Assembly (NCBI GenBank): GCA_963765955.1
Contig: CAVXYA010000009.1
Coordinates: forward strand, 558,001 to 622,000
Length of the DNA stretch: 64,000 nucleotides
Direction: 5' to 3'
Source of the DNA: JAXDMK01 sp963765955
GTDB lineage: Bacteria; Actinomycetota; Acidimicrobiia; Acidimicrobiales; AC-14
Shown: one piece after another, positions 40,556 to 56,052 of the stretch
Position numbering within the stretch: position 1 is the stretch's first letter
How the letters are laid out: each line of letters starts with the position of its first letter
The notes under the pieces: generated by a model
The model's input: only the letters and a program-made list of their open reading frames with translations
What the model was told of the DNA's origin: nothing
Databases searched by the model: none
Program-made: the position numbers and the translations under genes

Positions 40556-41367
40556 CCGGAGCCGGCGAGGCCGTCGAGCTCGGCGTCCAGCAGCTCCTGG
40601 GGGACGGCACCGTCAGGCGGCGTCGCAGTACCGATCTTCCAGCCCACGCGCTGCTTGCGCCCGAGGGTGCGCAGCCGGAAGCCGAGGATGTGGACGCCCA
40701 TGCGCACGCCCAGGCGCACCGCTTTGCCCCTGCTGCCCGTCACCGACGACACCCCGACCCGGGGGAGGTAGTTCACCGGCACCTCCACCGTGCGCAGCCC
40801 GGCGGTGATGCACAGGAGCATCAGCTCCGGGCCGAAGTGCTCCGAGCCCACGCTGAAGCGCGGCTGGACCCGCTCGAGGGCCTCCCGCCGGAGCAGGCGG
40901 TAGGTGCAGCCCACGTCGCTCAGGTGGCTGGTGTTGAACAGGACCTCGATCACCTTGGCCAGTCCCCAGTTGCCCCACTTGAGTCCGAAGCCCATGTTGG
41001 CGCCCTGCCAGAGGAGCTCCCGGGTGGTGCGGGTGCCGAACACCACGTCGCAGTCGTCGCTGTAGACCAGCAACTTGAAGATGTCATCGGGCATGAAGGT
41101 GCCGTCGGGCTCGCACAGCACGATGAGGTCGCCGGTGGCCTCGGCCAGTCCCCGCTGGGTGGCGAAGCCGTACCCCTGGCGGGGCTCGTGGACCTCCCGG
41201 GCGGCGGTGGCCGCCACCTCGGCGTGGGTGCCGGGCTCGGCGTTGTTGTCGACGACGACCACCTCGTCGACGACGCCGGTGGCGAAGAAGCCCTCGATGG
41301 TCCCCCGGATGGAGTCCTTCTCGGCGTAGGTCATCAGGACGACCGAGACCGTGCGGGCGTGCCACAT
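40552..41367 (-). CDS. Family 2 glycosyltransferase, DPM/polyprenyl-phosphate type
   Basis: This 271-residue GT-A enzyme shows SVVLMTYAEKDSIRGTIEGF, the nucleotide-binding EVVVVDNNAEPGTHAEV, the DxD-type site VLCEPDGTFMPDDIFKLLVY and the GxxSVTGSRGKAV-like lysine/arginine region near the C-terminus. There is no C-terminal membrane domain. It probably transfers a sugar from a nucleotide donor to a lipid carrier. The downstream GT-C enzyme overlaps it by 4 nt. Confidence 0.85.
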   Translation of the reverse strand: MWHARTVSVVLMTYAEKDSIRGTIEGFFATGVVDEVVVVDNNAEPGTHAEVAATAAREVHEPRQGYGFATQRGLAEATGDLIVLCEPDGTFMPDDIFKLLVYSDDCDVVFGTRTTRELLWQGANMGFGLKWGNWGLAKVIEVLFNTSHLSDVGCTYRLLRREALERVQPRFSVGSEHFGPELMLLCITAGLRTVEVPVNYLPRVGVSSVTGSRGKAVRLGVRMGVHILGFRLRTLGRKQRVGWKIGTATPPDGAVPQELLDAELDGLAGSG

Positions 41368-41448
41368 CGCGCCGAGACGCTAGCCGCATGCGGTTGGCTC
41401 CTATTGGGTACCCCGCCGTTTGACCGCACCCGACGAGGAGGACCACCG

Positions 41449-42018
41449 ATGGACTGTCTTGACCTGCTGATCGCCGACCACAACCGCTTCCGGGGCACGT
41501 TCGCCCGCTACCGGACGGCCCACGAGAGCGACGACACGGCCGAGATGGCCACCCTCGTGAACCTCATGTCCCAGGACCTCAAGATCCACACGACGATCGA
41601 GGAGGAGATCTTCTACCCCGGCGTCCACGACCTGTCGGAGGAGATCGGCGAAACCATCGACGAGGGCCTCCAGGAACACCACGTGGCCGATGTCCTCGAC
41701 GCCGAGATCAAGGGCCTGACGCCGGGCAGCGACGAGTGGGTGGCCAAGGTCATGGTGCTGATCGAGGGCGTGGAGCACCACGCCGAGGAGGAGGAGAAGG
41801 AGCTGTTCCCGTCGGTGCGGGGTGCCACCGACGCCAACTTCCGCGAGAAGATGGGTCAGCAGATGGACGCCCGCCGAGCCCAGATGGGGTTCCCCACCGT
41901 CGCCGAGCGGGAGAAGCTGCCTGTCGAGGAGCTCAAGGAGCTGGCCTCCGAGCAGGAGATCGCGGGCCGCTCGAAGATGAGCAAGGAGGAGCTGGCCGCC
42001 GCCGTCGACACCCGCTAG
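41449..42018 (+). CDS. Hemerythrin HHE protein with SAP/Rho-N-like tail
   Basis: This 189-residue protein contains a four-helix hemerythrin fold with iron ligands in LLIADHNRFRGTF, IHTTIEEEIFYPGV, LQEHHVADVL and EGVEHHAEEEEKELFP. It likely binds a di-iron centre and O2 or NO. The C-terminal 35 residues (LPVEELKELASEQEIAGRSK, then MSKEELAAAVD) resemble the short Rho-N/SAP helix-extended-helix fold. GAGGAGGA at 41435-41442 supports ATG 41449. A hairpin terminator follows. Together with norB this hints at NO handling. Confidence 0.85.
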   Translation: MDCLDLLIADHNRFRGTFARYRTAHESDDTAEMATLVNLMSQDLKIHTTIEEEIFYPGVHDLSEEIGETIDEGLQEHHVADVLDAEIKGLTPGSDEWVAKVMVLIEGVEHHAEEEEKELFPSVRGATDANFREKMGQQMDARRAQMGFPTVAEREKLPVEELKELASEQEIAGRSKMSKEELAAAVDTR

Positions 42019-42031
42019 CGGTCGCCGACGA

Positions 42032-42069
42032 GGGGCGCTCAGGGGTCCGTCCCTTCCCCTGAGCGCCCC
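42032..42069 (+). terminator. Perfect 14-bp hairpin after the hemerythrin gene
   Basis: GGGGCGCTCAGGGG (42032-42045) and CCCCTGAGCGCCCC (42056-42069) pair perfectly around a 10-nt loop, 13 nt after the stop. The stem is very stable although no U-tract follows. Confidence 0.75.
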
Positions 42070-42209
42070 CGGGACGTTCCCCGCTCCGGCGAGGGTCCGG
42101 CGATACGCTGCCGCCGCCGGTTTGCGCACCCATCCCGCGGGGTACAAGCGGGCAGTTTGACGGCGTTCGGGCCGGGGTTTGGGGAGTGGAGGTGCGTTGA
42201 TGCCCGGAG

Positions 42210-49129
<6,920 letters not shown>

Positions 49130-49133
<4 letters not shown>

Positions 49134-50032
49134 CCACAGCCGTGCCCGGGGCTGCGGACTGGGGGCGTGACGACGGCGACCTCGAGGACATCGAGATCGA
49201 CCTGCTCCTGGAGGCCGTCTTCCGGCGCTACGGGTTCGACTTCCGCAACTACGCCCGGGCCTCGCTGCGTCGGCGGTTGGCCCGCCGGCGCGACCTGGAG
49301 GGCCTCCCCACGTTCTCCCGCCTGCTCGAGCGCCTGCTCCACGACCCCGGGTGCATGGAGCGGCTGCTGCTCGACCTGTCGATCAACGTCACCGCCATGT
49401 TCCGCGACCCCGGCTTCTACCGGGCCTTCCGGGCCACGGGTGGTGCCCCTCCTGCGCACCTATCCCTTCCTGCGCATCTGGAACGCGGGCTGCTCCACCG
49501 GGGAGGAGACGTACTCCCTGGCCATCATGCTGGCCGAGGAGGGCCTGCTCGACCGCACCCGCATCTACGCCACCGACATCAACCAGCCGGTGCTGGCCCG
49601 GGCGCGCGAGGGCGTCTTCCCCCTGGAGAAGATGCGGGAGTACACCGAGAACTACCTGGCCGCAGGCGGCACCCGGGCCTTCTCCGAGTACTACGTGGCC
49701 GCCTACGACGGCGTGCGCTTCGATCCCGCCCTGGCCGCCAACGTGGTCTTCGCCCAGCACAACCTGGTGGCCGACCGCTCCTTCAACGAGTTCCACGTGG
49801 TCGTGTGCCGCAACGTGCTCATCTACTTCGACAAGACCCTGCAGGACCGGGTCCACCGACTCTTCTTCGACAGCCTGGCCCGTTTCGGGATCCTCGCCCT
49901 GGGCCAGAAGGAATCCGTGACCTTCACCCCCCACGAGGCCGACTACGAGTCCCTCGACGCGGCCGGGCGGCTGTACCGCAAGGTGGGCCCCGGCGCCGGC
50001 GGCCTGCGGCAGGCCAGGAGGTCGGGCGGTGA
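49130..50032 (+). CDS. cheR: CheR-type methyltransferase, two compensating indels
   Basis: CheR transfers methyl groups from SAM to glutamates of receptors. The N-terminal helical domain reads VFRRYGFDFRNYARASLRRR and CMERLLLDLSINVTAMFRDP. After an extra G near 49440 the catalytic domain follows: VVPLLRTYPFLRIWNAGCST with the SAM motif GCSTGEETYSLAIML, then YATDINQPVLARAREGVFPL and VVVCRNVLIYFDKTLQDRVH. A second shift near 49985 restores the first frame to the stop at 50032. GTG 49130 overlaps the kinase stop, and its own stop overlaps cheB (GTGA). Confidence 0.85.
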
Positions 50033-50607
50033 CCTGCGGCATCGTCGTGGTGGGCAGCTCCTGGGGCGGAGTCTCCGCTCTCGCCCGGTTCCTCACCGGC
50101 CTGCCGCCCGACCTGTCGGCACCGGTGGTCATCGCCCAGCACCGGCGGGACGCCCCCTCCATGCTGGCCCGCCTCCTGGCCCGCCAGACCGATTGGGCCG
50201 TGCGCGACGCTGAGGACAAGGAGCGGATGGTCCCGGCCACCGTGTACCTGGCGCCCGCCGGCTACCACCTGCTGGTCGAGCGGCCCGGGCACCTGGCCCT
50301 GTCCACCGAGGGCCCGGTGCGCTTCGCCCGGCCGTCGATCGACGTGCTGTTCGAGTCCGCCGCCGCCGCCTACCGGGCCGACACCGTCGGGGTGGTGCTC
50401 ACCGGCACCAACGACGACGGGGCGGCGGGCCTGCTCGCCATCGTGGCCCGGGGCGGCCAGGCGGTGGTGCAGGACCCGGCCTCCGCCGAACGGGCCGCCA
50501 TGCCCCTGGCCGCCCTGGCCACCGGCGTCCCCGCCACCATCCTCCCCCTCGACGACATCGGGCCCCACATCGGCGAGCTGTGCCGCCCGCAGGCGATACC
50601 CGCGTGA
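50029..50607 (+). CDS. cheB: CheB-type methylesterase without receiver domain
   Basis: This 192-residue protein is only the catalytic half of CheB, which removes methyl esters from receptor glutamates. The Ser-His-Asp triad is visible in VVVGSSWGGVSALARFL, VVIAQHRRDAPSMLARLL and VVLTGTNDDGAAGLLAIVAR. The usual N-terminal receiver is missing, so activity cannot be gated by phosphorylation in cis. It is coupled to cheR by GTGA. Confidence 0.9.
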   Translation: MTCGIVVVGSSWGGVSALARFLTGLPPDLSAPVVIAQHRRDAPSMLARLLARQTDWAVRDAEDKERMVPATVYLAPAGYHLLVERPGHLALSTEGPVRFARPSIDVLFESAAAAYRADTVGVVLTGTNDDGAAGLLAIVARGGQAVVQDPASAERAAMPLAALATGVPATILPLDDIGPHIGELCRPQAIPA

Positions 50608-50617
50608 CCCGTTCCGG

Positions 50618-51775
50618 ATGACGGGCGCCCGCGTCCTCATCGTCGACGACCGGCCCGACAATCTGCTGGCCCTGGAGGCCACCCTCGAGCCCCTCGACGT
50701 CGAGATCACCCGGGCCACGTCGGGCGCCGACGCCCTCCGCCGGGTGCTGGCCGACGACTTCGCGGTGATCCTCCTCGACGTCCAGATGCCGGGGATGGAC
50801 GGCTACGAGACGGCCCGGCTGATCAAGAACCGGGCTCGCAGCGCGGACGTGCCCATCATCTTCCTCACCGCCATCAGCCGGGAGACCGAGCACCAGCTCC
50901 GGGGCTACGAGGCGGGGGCGGTCGACTACCTGGCCAAGCCGTTCGAGCCCGAGGTGCTGCGGTCGAAGGTGGCGGTGTTCATGGCCCTCCACCAGCAGGC
51001 CCGCACCATCGAGGAGCAGAACCGGCTCCTGGCCGAGCGACTGGCCGAGCGCGACCGGGCCCAGGCCGCCCTCGGCCGCCACGCGGCCGAGCTGCAGCGA
51101 TCGAACGCCGAGCTCGACCGCTTCGCCTCGGTCGTCGGCCACGACCTGCTGGAGCCGTTGCACGTGGTGGGGGGGCTGCTCGAGATCCTGGCCGACCGCC
51201 ACTCGGAGACCCTGGCCGACGACGGCCGGCTGCTGGTGGAGCGGGCCCGGGCCCGGACCGCGGGCCTCACCGACCGCATCGACGAGCTGCTGGCCGAGGC
51301 CCGGGGCAGCGTCGAGCCCCTGCTGCTGGAGCCGATCGATCTGGGCCGGGTCCTCGACCGGGCCTCGCAGCAGCTGGGGCCCGTGCTCGAGGAGGCGGGC
51401 GTCACCCTCCGGTCCGACCCCCTGCCCGAGGTGGTCGGCGACGAGTGGCTGCTGGGCCAGGTCTTCTCCCAGCTGATCGACCACGCCGTGCGCAACGGGG
51501 CCGACGTCGACCCCGAGGTCTCGGTGGGGTTGAGCCGCCGGGACGACGCCTGGGTGGTGTGCGTGCAGAGCAACGGTCCGGGGATGGGCGAGGACGAGTC
51601 GGCCCGGCTCTTCGCCAGCTTCGCCGACGACGACGGGAGCCCCGGGCTGTCCGTCTGCCGCCGGATCGTCGAGCGCCACGGGGGGACGATCTGGGCCGAG
51701 CCGGTCGACGGCCGGGGCACGACCGTCTGCTTCACCCTCCCGGTCGCCCCCGGGAACGCGCCCGGCGCCGAGTAG
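50618..51775 (+). CDS. Receiver-histidine kinase with degraded ATP pocket
   Basis: This 385-residue protein begins with an intact receiver (VLIVDDRPDNLLALEATLEP, phosphoacceptor in VILLDVQMPGMDGYETARLI, KPFEPEVLRSK). A coiled coil and a dimerisation helix carrying FASVVGHDLLEPLHVVGG (His present) follow, then an HATPase domain. In that domain both N-box asparagines are replaced (QVFSQLIDHAVRNG) and the adenine-binding Asp of the G1 box is Ser (VVCVQSNGPGMGEDES). It may therefore be a phosphotransfer scaffold rather than an active kinase. It starts 10 nt after cheB. Confidence 0.82.
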   Translation: MTGARVLIVDDRPDNLLALEATLEPLDVEITRATSGADALRRVLADDFAVILLDVQMPGMDGYETARLIKNRARSADVPIIFLTAISRETEHQLRGYEAGAVDYLAKPFEPEVLRSKVAVFMALHQQARTIEEQNRLLAERLAERDRAQAALGRHAAELQRSNAELDRFASVVGHDLLEPLHVVGGLLEILADRHSETLADDGRLLVERARARTAGLTDRIDELLAEARGSVEPLLLEPIDLGRVLDRASQQLGPVLEEAGVTLRSDPLPEVVGDEWLLGQVFSQLIDHAVRNGADVDPEVSVGLSRRDDAWVVCVQSNGPGMGEDESARLFASFADDDGSPGLSVCRRIVERHGGTIWAEPVDGRGTTVCFTLPVAPGNAPGAE

Positions 51776-51781
51776 CCCCTC

Positions 51782-52583
51782 GTGCGGCTTCTCGTCGTCG
51801 ACGACGACCCCGACTACCGGCTGCTGGTCTCCCTGGCCCTGGCCGGACTGCCCCGACATCGAGCTGGTCGGGCAGGTCGCCACCGCGGCGGACGCAGTGG
51901 AGGCCGCCGGCCGGCTCCAGCCCGACCTCGTGCTCCTCGACCTGCTGCTGCCCGAGGAGGTGTCCGCCGGCGGGGGCGGGGCCGGCGGCGTGGTCGCCGG
52001 CGTGCGGGAGGCGGCGCCGGACGCGGCCGTCGTCGGCACCTCGGCTTTCGGCGATCGGGAGGTGGGCTCTGTCGGCCGCGGCGGGACGGGGCGGGTCGCC
52101 GGGCACCTGTCCAAGGCCGTGCCCCCCAGCCGGCTGGCCGACGAGGTCCTCCTGCTGGCGGGGATGGTCGGCGTCGTCCGCCGGCTCGTCGACGCCGCCA
52201 CCGCCCGGTTGGCCCCCGACGCCCCCAGCGCCCGCCAGGCCCGCCGCTTCGTGGACGAGACCCTCCGCCGGTGGGAGTGCGACGACGTGCTCGACACGGT
52301 GGAGCTGCTGGTCAGCGAGCTGGTCACCAACGCCGTCCTCCACGCCCGGTCCGACGTCGACGTCTCGGTGCAGCTGCTGGCCGACCGGATCCGGATCGAG
52401 GTCGCCGACCAGTCGCCCAAGGGGATCCGCCGCCGGGCCCTCACCCCCGACGGCAGCTCGGGGCGGGGCATCGCCATGGTCGAATCCCTGGCCCTGGCCT
52501 GGGGCGTCACCACCCACCGGGGGGGCAAGGCGGTGTGGTTCGAGGTGGCCCGCCCCGATCGGGGCGACGGGGCGAACGGCTGA
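51782..52583 (+). CDS. Receiver fused to RsbW-like anti-sigma ATPase, one frameshift
   Basis: The first part is a receiver: RLLVVDDDPDYRLLVSLALA, then after an extra C in a C run near 51855, ELVGQVATAADAVEAAGRLQ and PDLVLLDLLLPEEVSAGG. The C-terminal half is an HATPase_c_2 domain as in anti-sigma kinases: LVSELVTNAVLHARSDVDVS, RIEVADQSPKGIRRRAL and SSGRGIAMVESLALAWGVTT. It looks like the output of the cascade, releasing or phosphorylating a sigma or anti-anti-sigma factor. No partner STAS or sigma gene is in the window. GTG 51782 is 6 nt after the preceding gene. Confidence 0.82.
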
Positions 52584-52663
52584 GCGGCCGACCAGGGGCC
52601 AATCCGGGCTGCGGTACCGTCGCTGGTGTCGGTAGGGTCGCTCAGGTGAGGGAGGTTGGGTTC

Positions 52664-53002
52664 GTGCACGAGATGTCCCTGTGTGAGGCCATCGCGTCCT
52701 CGGTCGCCAAGCTCGCCGACGGCGGCACCGTCACCACCGTGTCCATCCGGGTCGGTCACTTCCGCCAGGTCGTTCCCGACGCTCTGGAGTTCTGCTGGGA
52801 GATGCTCACCGAGGGCTCCAACCTGGGCGGCAGCAAGCTCGTCATCGAACAGGTGCCGGCCGTCATCGAGTGCGAGGAGTGTGGGGCGGAGACCACCCTC
52901 GACATGCCGATCCTCATGTGCGGCTCGTGCGAGACCACCAAGGTCAAGCTGATCAGCGGCGAAGAGTTCCGCATCGAGTCGTTCGACGTCGAGGAGGACT
53001 GA
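52664..53002 (+). CDS. hypA: Hydrogenase/urease nickel chaperone HypA
   Basis: HypA delivers nickel to [NiFe]-hydrogenase maturation. The 112-residue protein starts MHEMSLCEAIASSV with the Ni-binding His2 and ends in a zinc domain with two CxxC pairs, VIECEECGAETTLDMP and ILMCGSCETTKVKL. The GTG start directly precedes the HEMS motif. It abuts hypB (stop followed at once by ATG). Confidence 0.92.
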   Translation: MHEMSLCEAIASSVAKLADGGTVTTVSIRVGHFRQVVPDALEFCWEMLTEGSNLGGSKLVIEQVPAVIECEECGAETTLDMPILMCGSCETTKVKLISGEEFRIESFDVEED

Positions 53003-53868
53003 ATGGGCCGCTTCCACCGCCATTCCGACGGCACCACCCACGACCACGACCACGAGGACGCGCCCCTCGGCTCCTTCGACCCGGCCCACGACCACAACGG
53101 GGCCGACCACGACCACGACCATTCGCACGACCACAGTCGACGGGCACGAGGCGAGGGACGTGGGCGACCACAGCGGCTACGCCCAGACGGGGCGGTCGCG
53201 GGTGGCGGTGCTGGAGGACATCCTGGGCGAGAACGACCGGGTGGCGGAGGAGAACGGGCGGGCCCTGGCCAAGGCGGGAGTCCGGGCGGTCAACCTCATG
53301 TCGTCACCGGGGGCGGGCAAGACCTCCCTGCTCAAGCGCACCCTCGAGGCCCTGAGCCCGACGGTGCGCATGGGCATCCTGGAGGGCGACATCGCCACCA
53401 GCATCGACGCCGACCAGCTCGAGGGCTACGGGGCCGCCGTCGCCCTCGTCAACACCAGCAAAGGCTTCGGCGGCGAGTGTCACCTCGACGCGGTGATGGT
53501 GCGTTCCGGCCTGCGCCGCCTGCCCCTCGACGACATCGACCTGCTGGTCATCGAGAACGTCGGCAACCTGGTCTGCCCGGCCGAGTTCAAGGTCGGCGAG
53601 CACGCGGTGGCGATGGTCTACGCCGTCACCGAGGGCGAGGAGAAGCCGCTCAAGTACCCGGTGATGTTCCGGGCGGCCGACGTGGTGGTGGTCAACAAGG
53701 TCGACCTGCTCCCGTACCTCGACTTCGACCTCGACAAGTTCTCTGAAGAACCTCCACGACGTGAACCCCACCGCCCGCGTGATCCGGGCCAGCGCCCGCA
53801 CCGGCGAGGGCATCGACGAGTGGTGCGCCTGGCTGCTGGGCCAGGCCGACGACACCTCGGAGCCCTAG
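53003..53868 (+). CDS. hypB: Nickel GTPase HypB, two frameshifts
   Basis: HypB is a GTPase that loads nickel together with HypA. An N-terminal His-rich stretch (GTTHDHDHEDAP, then HDHNGADHDHDHSHDH) stores metal. After a shift near 53140 the G domain follows: NLMSSPGAGKTSLLKRTLEA, EGDIATSIDADQLEGYGAAV, NTSKGFGGECHLDAVMV (metal Cys-His), LLVIENVGNLVCPAEF and VVVNKVDLLPYLDF. A further shift near 53745 (an extra T before CTGAAG) leads into NLHDVNPTARVIRASARTGE to the stop at 53868. Both look like sequence errors. No hydrogenase or urease structural gene is in the window. Confidence 0.88.
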
Positions 53869-54581
53869 CTCTCCGAGAGCGACCAGGGCGTCTGGGGCCG
53901 GGCCTGGGCCAGCCCGTCGACCTCGATGTCGGTGCGTTCGTTGAAGAAGCAGATCCGGCCCCGCACCGCCTCCGCGTCGCGCTGCACCCCGTCACCCTCG
54001 TAGGTCCAGGCCACGTCCGGGTGCATGTCGGCGCCGACGCGGGCCGACCAGTAGGTGGCCGTGCCCTTGTAGGCGCAGCCGGTGACGGTGTCGCTGGCGA
54101 CCAGGTGCTCGAGGCGGACGTCGTGGACCGGGAAGTAGTACCGCACGGGCAGACCCGTCTCGTAGAGGGCCTTCACCTCGGTGGACTCGGCCAGCACCTC
54201 GCCCTCCAGCGACACCCTCACCTGCCGCGACGTGGCGAAGACGTCGATGCGGTGATACGGGTCGCGGGGATGGACGATGACCCGCTCGTCCTCCTCCAGC
54301 CATTCGTCGAGGTCGTCCCACGCCACGGTGACGTACCCCTCGACGAGTGGCTCGGGCACGCCGCCGGTGGACACGTCCTCCCTCGGGAAGGCGTAGTAGG
54401 CGAGCTGCCGGGACTGGTGCACGAGCATGGTGCGGTCGCTGTCGACGACCGTGGCTCCCCCCATCAGGCCCCGGATGCGCCTCGGAACCGGTTCGACCAG
54501 GGTGACGTGGTCCGGCGGCTCGAAGTTGAAGATCCCGCTGGGCTGGTGCCCGAAGGGACCGTTCCCCATGGTGAGCGTCAT
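53865..54581 (-). CDS. DUF427 domain protein
   Basis: This 238-residue protein holds two DUF427 beta-tent units, with RRIRGLMGGATVVDSDRTML, VRVSLEGEVLAESTEVKALY, and the characteristic RYYFPVHDVRLEHLV then CAYKGTATYWSARV. It is a widespread actinobacterial family of unclear function. ATG 54581 or ATG 54569 may be the start. Its stop overlaps the hypB stop inside the same CTAG. Confidence 0.87.
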   Translation of the reverse strand: MTLTMGNGPFGHQPSGIFNFEPPDHVTLVEPVPRRIRGLMGGATVVDSDRTMLVHQSRQLAYYAFPREDVSTGGVPEPLVEGYVTVAWDDLDEWLEEDERVIVHPRDPYHRIDVFATSRQVRVSLEGEVLAESTEVKALYETGLPVRYYFPVHDVRLEHLVASDTVTGCAYKGTATYWSARVGADMHPDVAWTYEGDGVQRDAEAVRGRICFFNERTDIEVDGLAQARPQTPWSLSES

Positions 54582-54603
54582 GGTTCCATCATGGCCGGTG
54601 ATC

Positions 54604-54729
54604 GGTGGGTCCAACTGGTGACGATCGAGGGCGCCCTGGCGCCCACAAACGTCACCAGTTCGGGTCGGTGGGTCCAACTGGTGACGATCAAGGACGCTCA
54701 AGCGCCCACAGACGTCACCAGTTCGGGTG
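54604..54729. repeat. Two tandem 63-bp hairpin units
   Basis: Unit 1 (54604-54666) and unit 2 (54667-54729) share their outer parts almost exactly. Each begins GGTGGGTCCAACTGGTGACG and ends CGTCACCAGTTCGGGT, so AACTGGTGACG and CGTCACCAGTT form 11-bp arms in each. In unit 1 an inner stem GGGCGCC/GGCGCCC extends the hairpin; the middle of unit 2 differs. The pair lies between the DUF427 start and the small gene ending at 54761. Confidence 0.8.
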
Positions 54730-54760
54730 GGTCACAAGGGGGGGCGAGTCGTCGGGCTCT

Positions 54761-55039
54761 TCAGTCGTCGTCGGCCTTGCGGGCCTTCTCGACGGCCTCC
54801 TTCATCTTCTTCGAACGCTCGGTCGGCTTTCCGCTGGCGGTGGCGCCGGTCGCCCCCGCTCCGCCCTCGTCCTTCTTGATGAGGCCGGTCACCGCCTGGG
54901 TGGCCTTGGCCAGCACGCCCTTCACCTTGCCCAATGCGCCGTCGATCGCGCTCGGGCGGTCTGCGTCGTCCGTCACCGGAACCCCCTTGGTCTCCTGGGC
55001 CACGTCGGCCACGGGGTGAGCATTCCCCGGAGAGGCCAT
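54761..55039 (-). CDS. Small lysine-rich protein, unknown
   Basis: This 92-residue protein has a disordered head and a charged helical body, SAIDGALGKVKGVLAKATQA, VTGLIKKDEGG, then ERSKKMKEAVEKARKADDD. It faintly resembles CsbD-like stress proteins in composition, but I cannot confirm this. A GTG at residue 22 (MTDDADRPS) is an alternative start. The truncated IS110 lies just upstream. Confidence 0.5.
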   Translation of the reverse strand: MASPGNAHPVADVAQETKGVPVTDDADRPSAIDGALGKVKGVLAKATQAVTGLIKKDEGGAGATGATASGKPTERSKKMKEAVEKARKADDD

Positions 55040-55061
55040 CTCGAACGCACGCCCCCCGCCG

Positions 55062-56019
55062 CGCTACCGGGAGCGTCACTCGACGTCGGGGGCCAAGTCC
55101 GATCCGGGCGACGCCTTCGTGTTGGCCGAGCTGGCCCGCACGGACTGCTCACAACCATCGCCCGGTGGCCGGTGACAGCGAGGCGGCGGAGGCCGTCAAG
55201 GTGCTGGCCCGGGCCCACCAGAGCTTGATCTGGACCCGCCAGCGCCAGGTCAACCAGCTGCGCTCGACGCTGCGGGAGCTCTACCCCAACGCCCTGACCT
55301 GCTTCGACGACCTGGCCTCGGGCGATGCCCTGGCCGTGCTGGCCATCGCCCCCACACCGGCCCTCGGTCGCCGGCTGTCGATGTCCAAGATCTCCTCGGC
55401 CCTGCGCCGAGGTGGTCGTCAGCGGCGCATCGACGAGCGGGCGGCTGAGATCCAGGCCGCGCTGCGGGCCGATGCCCTCGAAGCTCCCAGGATGGTGTCC
55501 GAGGCCATGGGGGCGTCGGTGAGAGCCCTGGTGGCGGTGATCACCGAGCTGGTTGAACAGACGGCAAGGCTCGAAGCCACCCTGGTCGAGGGTTTTGAAC
55601 AGCACCCGGCCGCCAAGGTCATCCGATCCCTGCCAGGACTAGGGATGATCCTCGGCGCCCGGGTGCTGGGCGAGTTCGGGGATGACCCGAACCGCTACGC
55701 CGACGCCAAGTCTCGCAAGAATTACGCCGGCACGTCACCCATCACCCGGGCCTCGGGCAAACACCGCGTCGTTCTCGCCCGCTACGCCCGCAACAAACGG
55801 CTGGCCGACGCCGCCTACCAGTGGGCCTTCTGCTCGCTCACCGCCAGCCCCGGCGCTCGAGCCTTCTACGACCAACGACGAGCGGCCGGAGACACCCACC
55901 ACCGCGCCCTGCGGGCGCTGGCCAACCGACTGGTGGGAATCCTCCACGGCTGCCTTCGCCACGGCACCCTCTACGACGAGCACACCGCCTGGAGGCATCG
56001 AACCGCCACCGCTGCTTGA
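55062..56019 (+). mobile_element. 5'-truncated, frameshifted IS110-family transposase
   Basis: The remnant begins at RYRERHSTSGAKSDPGDAFV with LAELARTD, the second part of the IS110 DEDD RuvC-like domain, so the first roughly 60-100 residues and the left end are gone. After a one-base shift near 55135 it continues RPVAGDSEAAEAVKVLARAH and reaches the C-terminal serine-containing domain: VIRSLPGLGMILGARVLGEF, KNYAGTSPITRASGKHRVVL and HHRALRALANRLVGILHGCL. IS110 elements target DNA with a bridge RNA from their left non-coding end, which is missing here. The element is therefore dead as it stands. Confidence 0.85.
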
Positions 56020-56052
56020 CAGCTACGGCCCGTGGAATGTCTAGGCCCGGGC

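Noticed and set aside
49167..50213. CheR ending at 50213 in the shifted frame
   Set aside because: That would overlap cheB by 185 nt, and the extra residues look like a shadow of cheB. A second indel near 49985 returning to the frame that ends at 50032 fits better.
54604..54729. Possible CRISPR array
   Set aside because: Only two units, the repeats contain their own inverted arms, and the unit centre is not a spacer of constant length. No cas genes are near.
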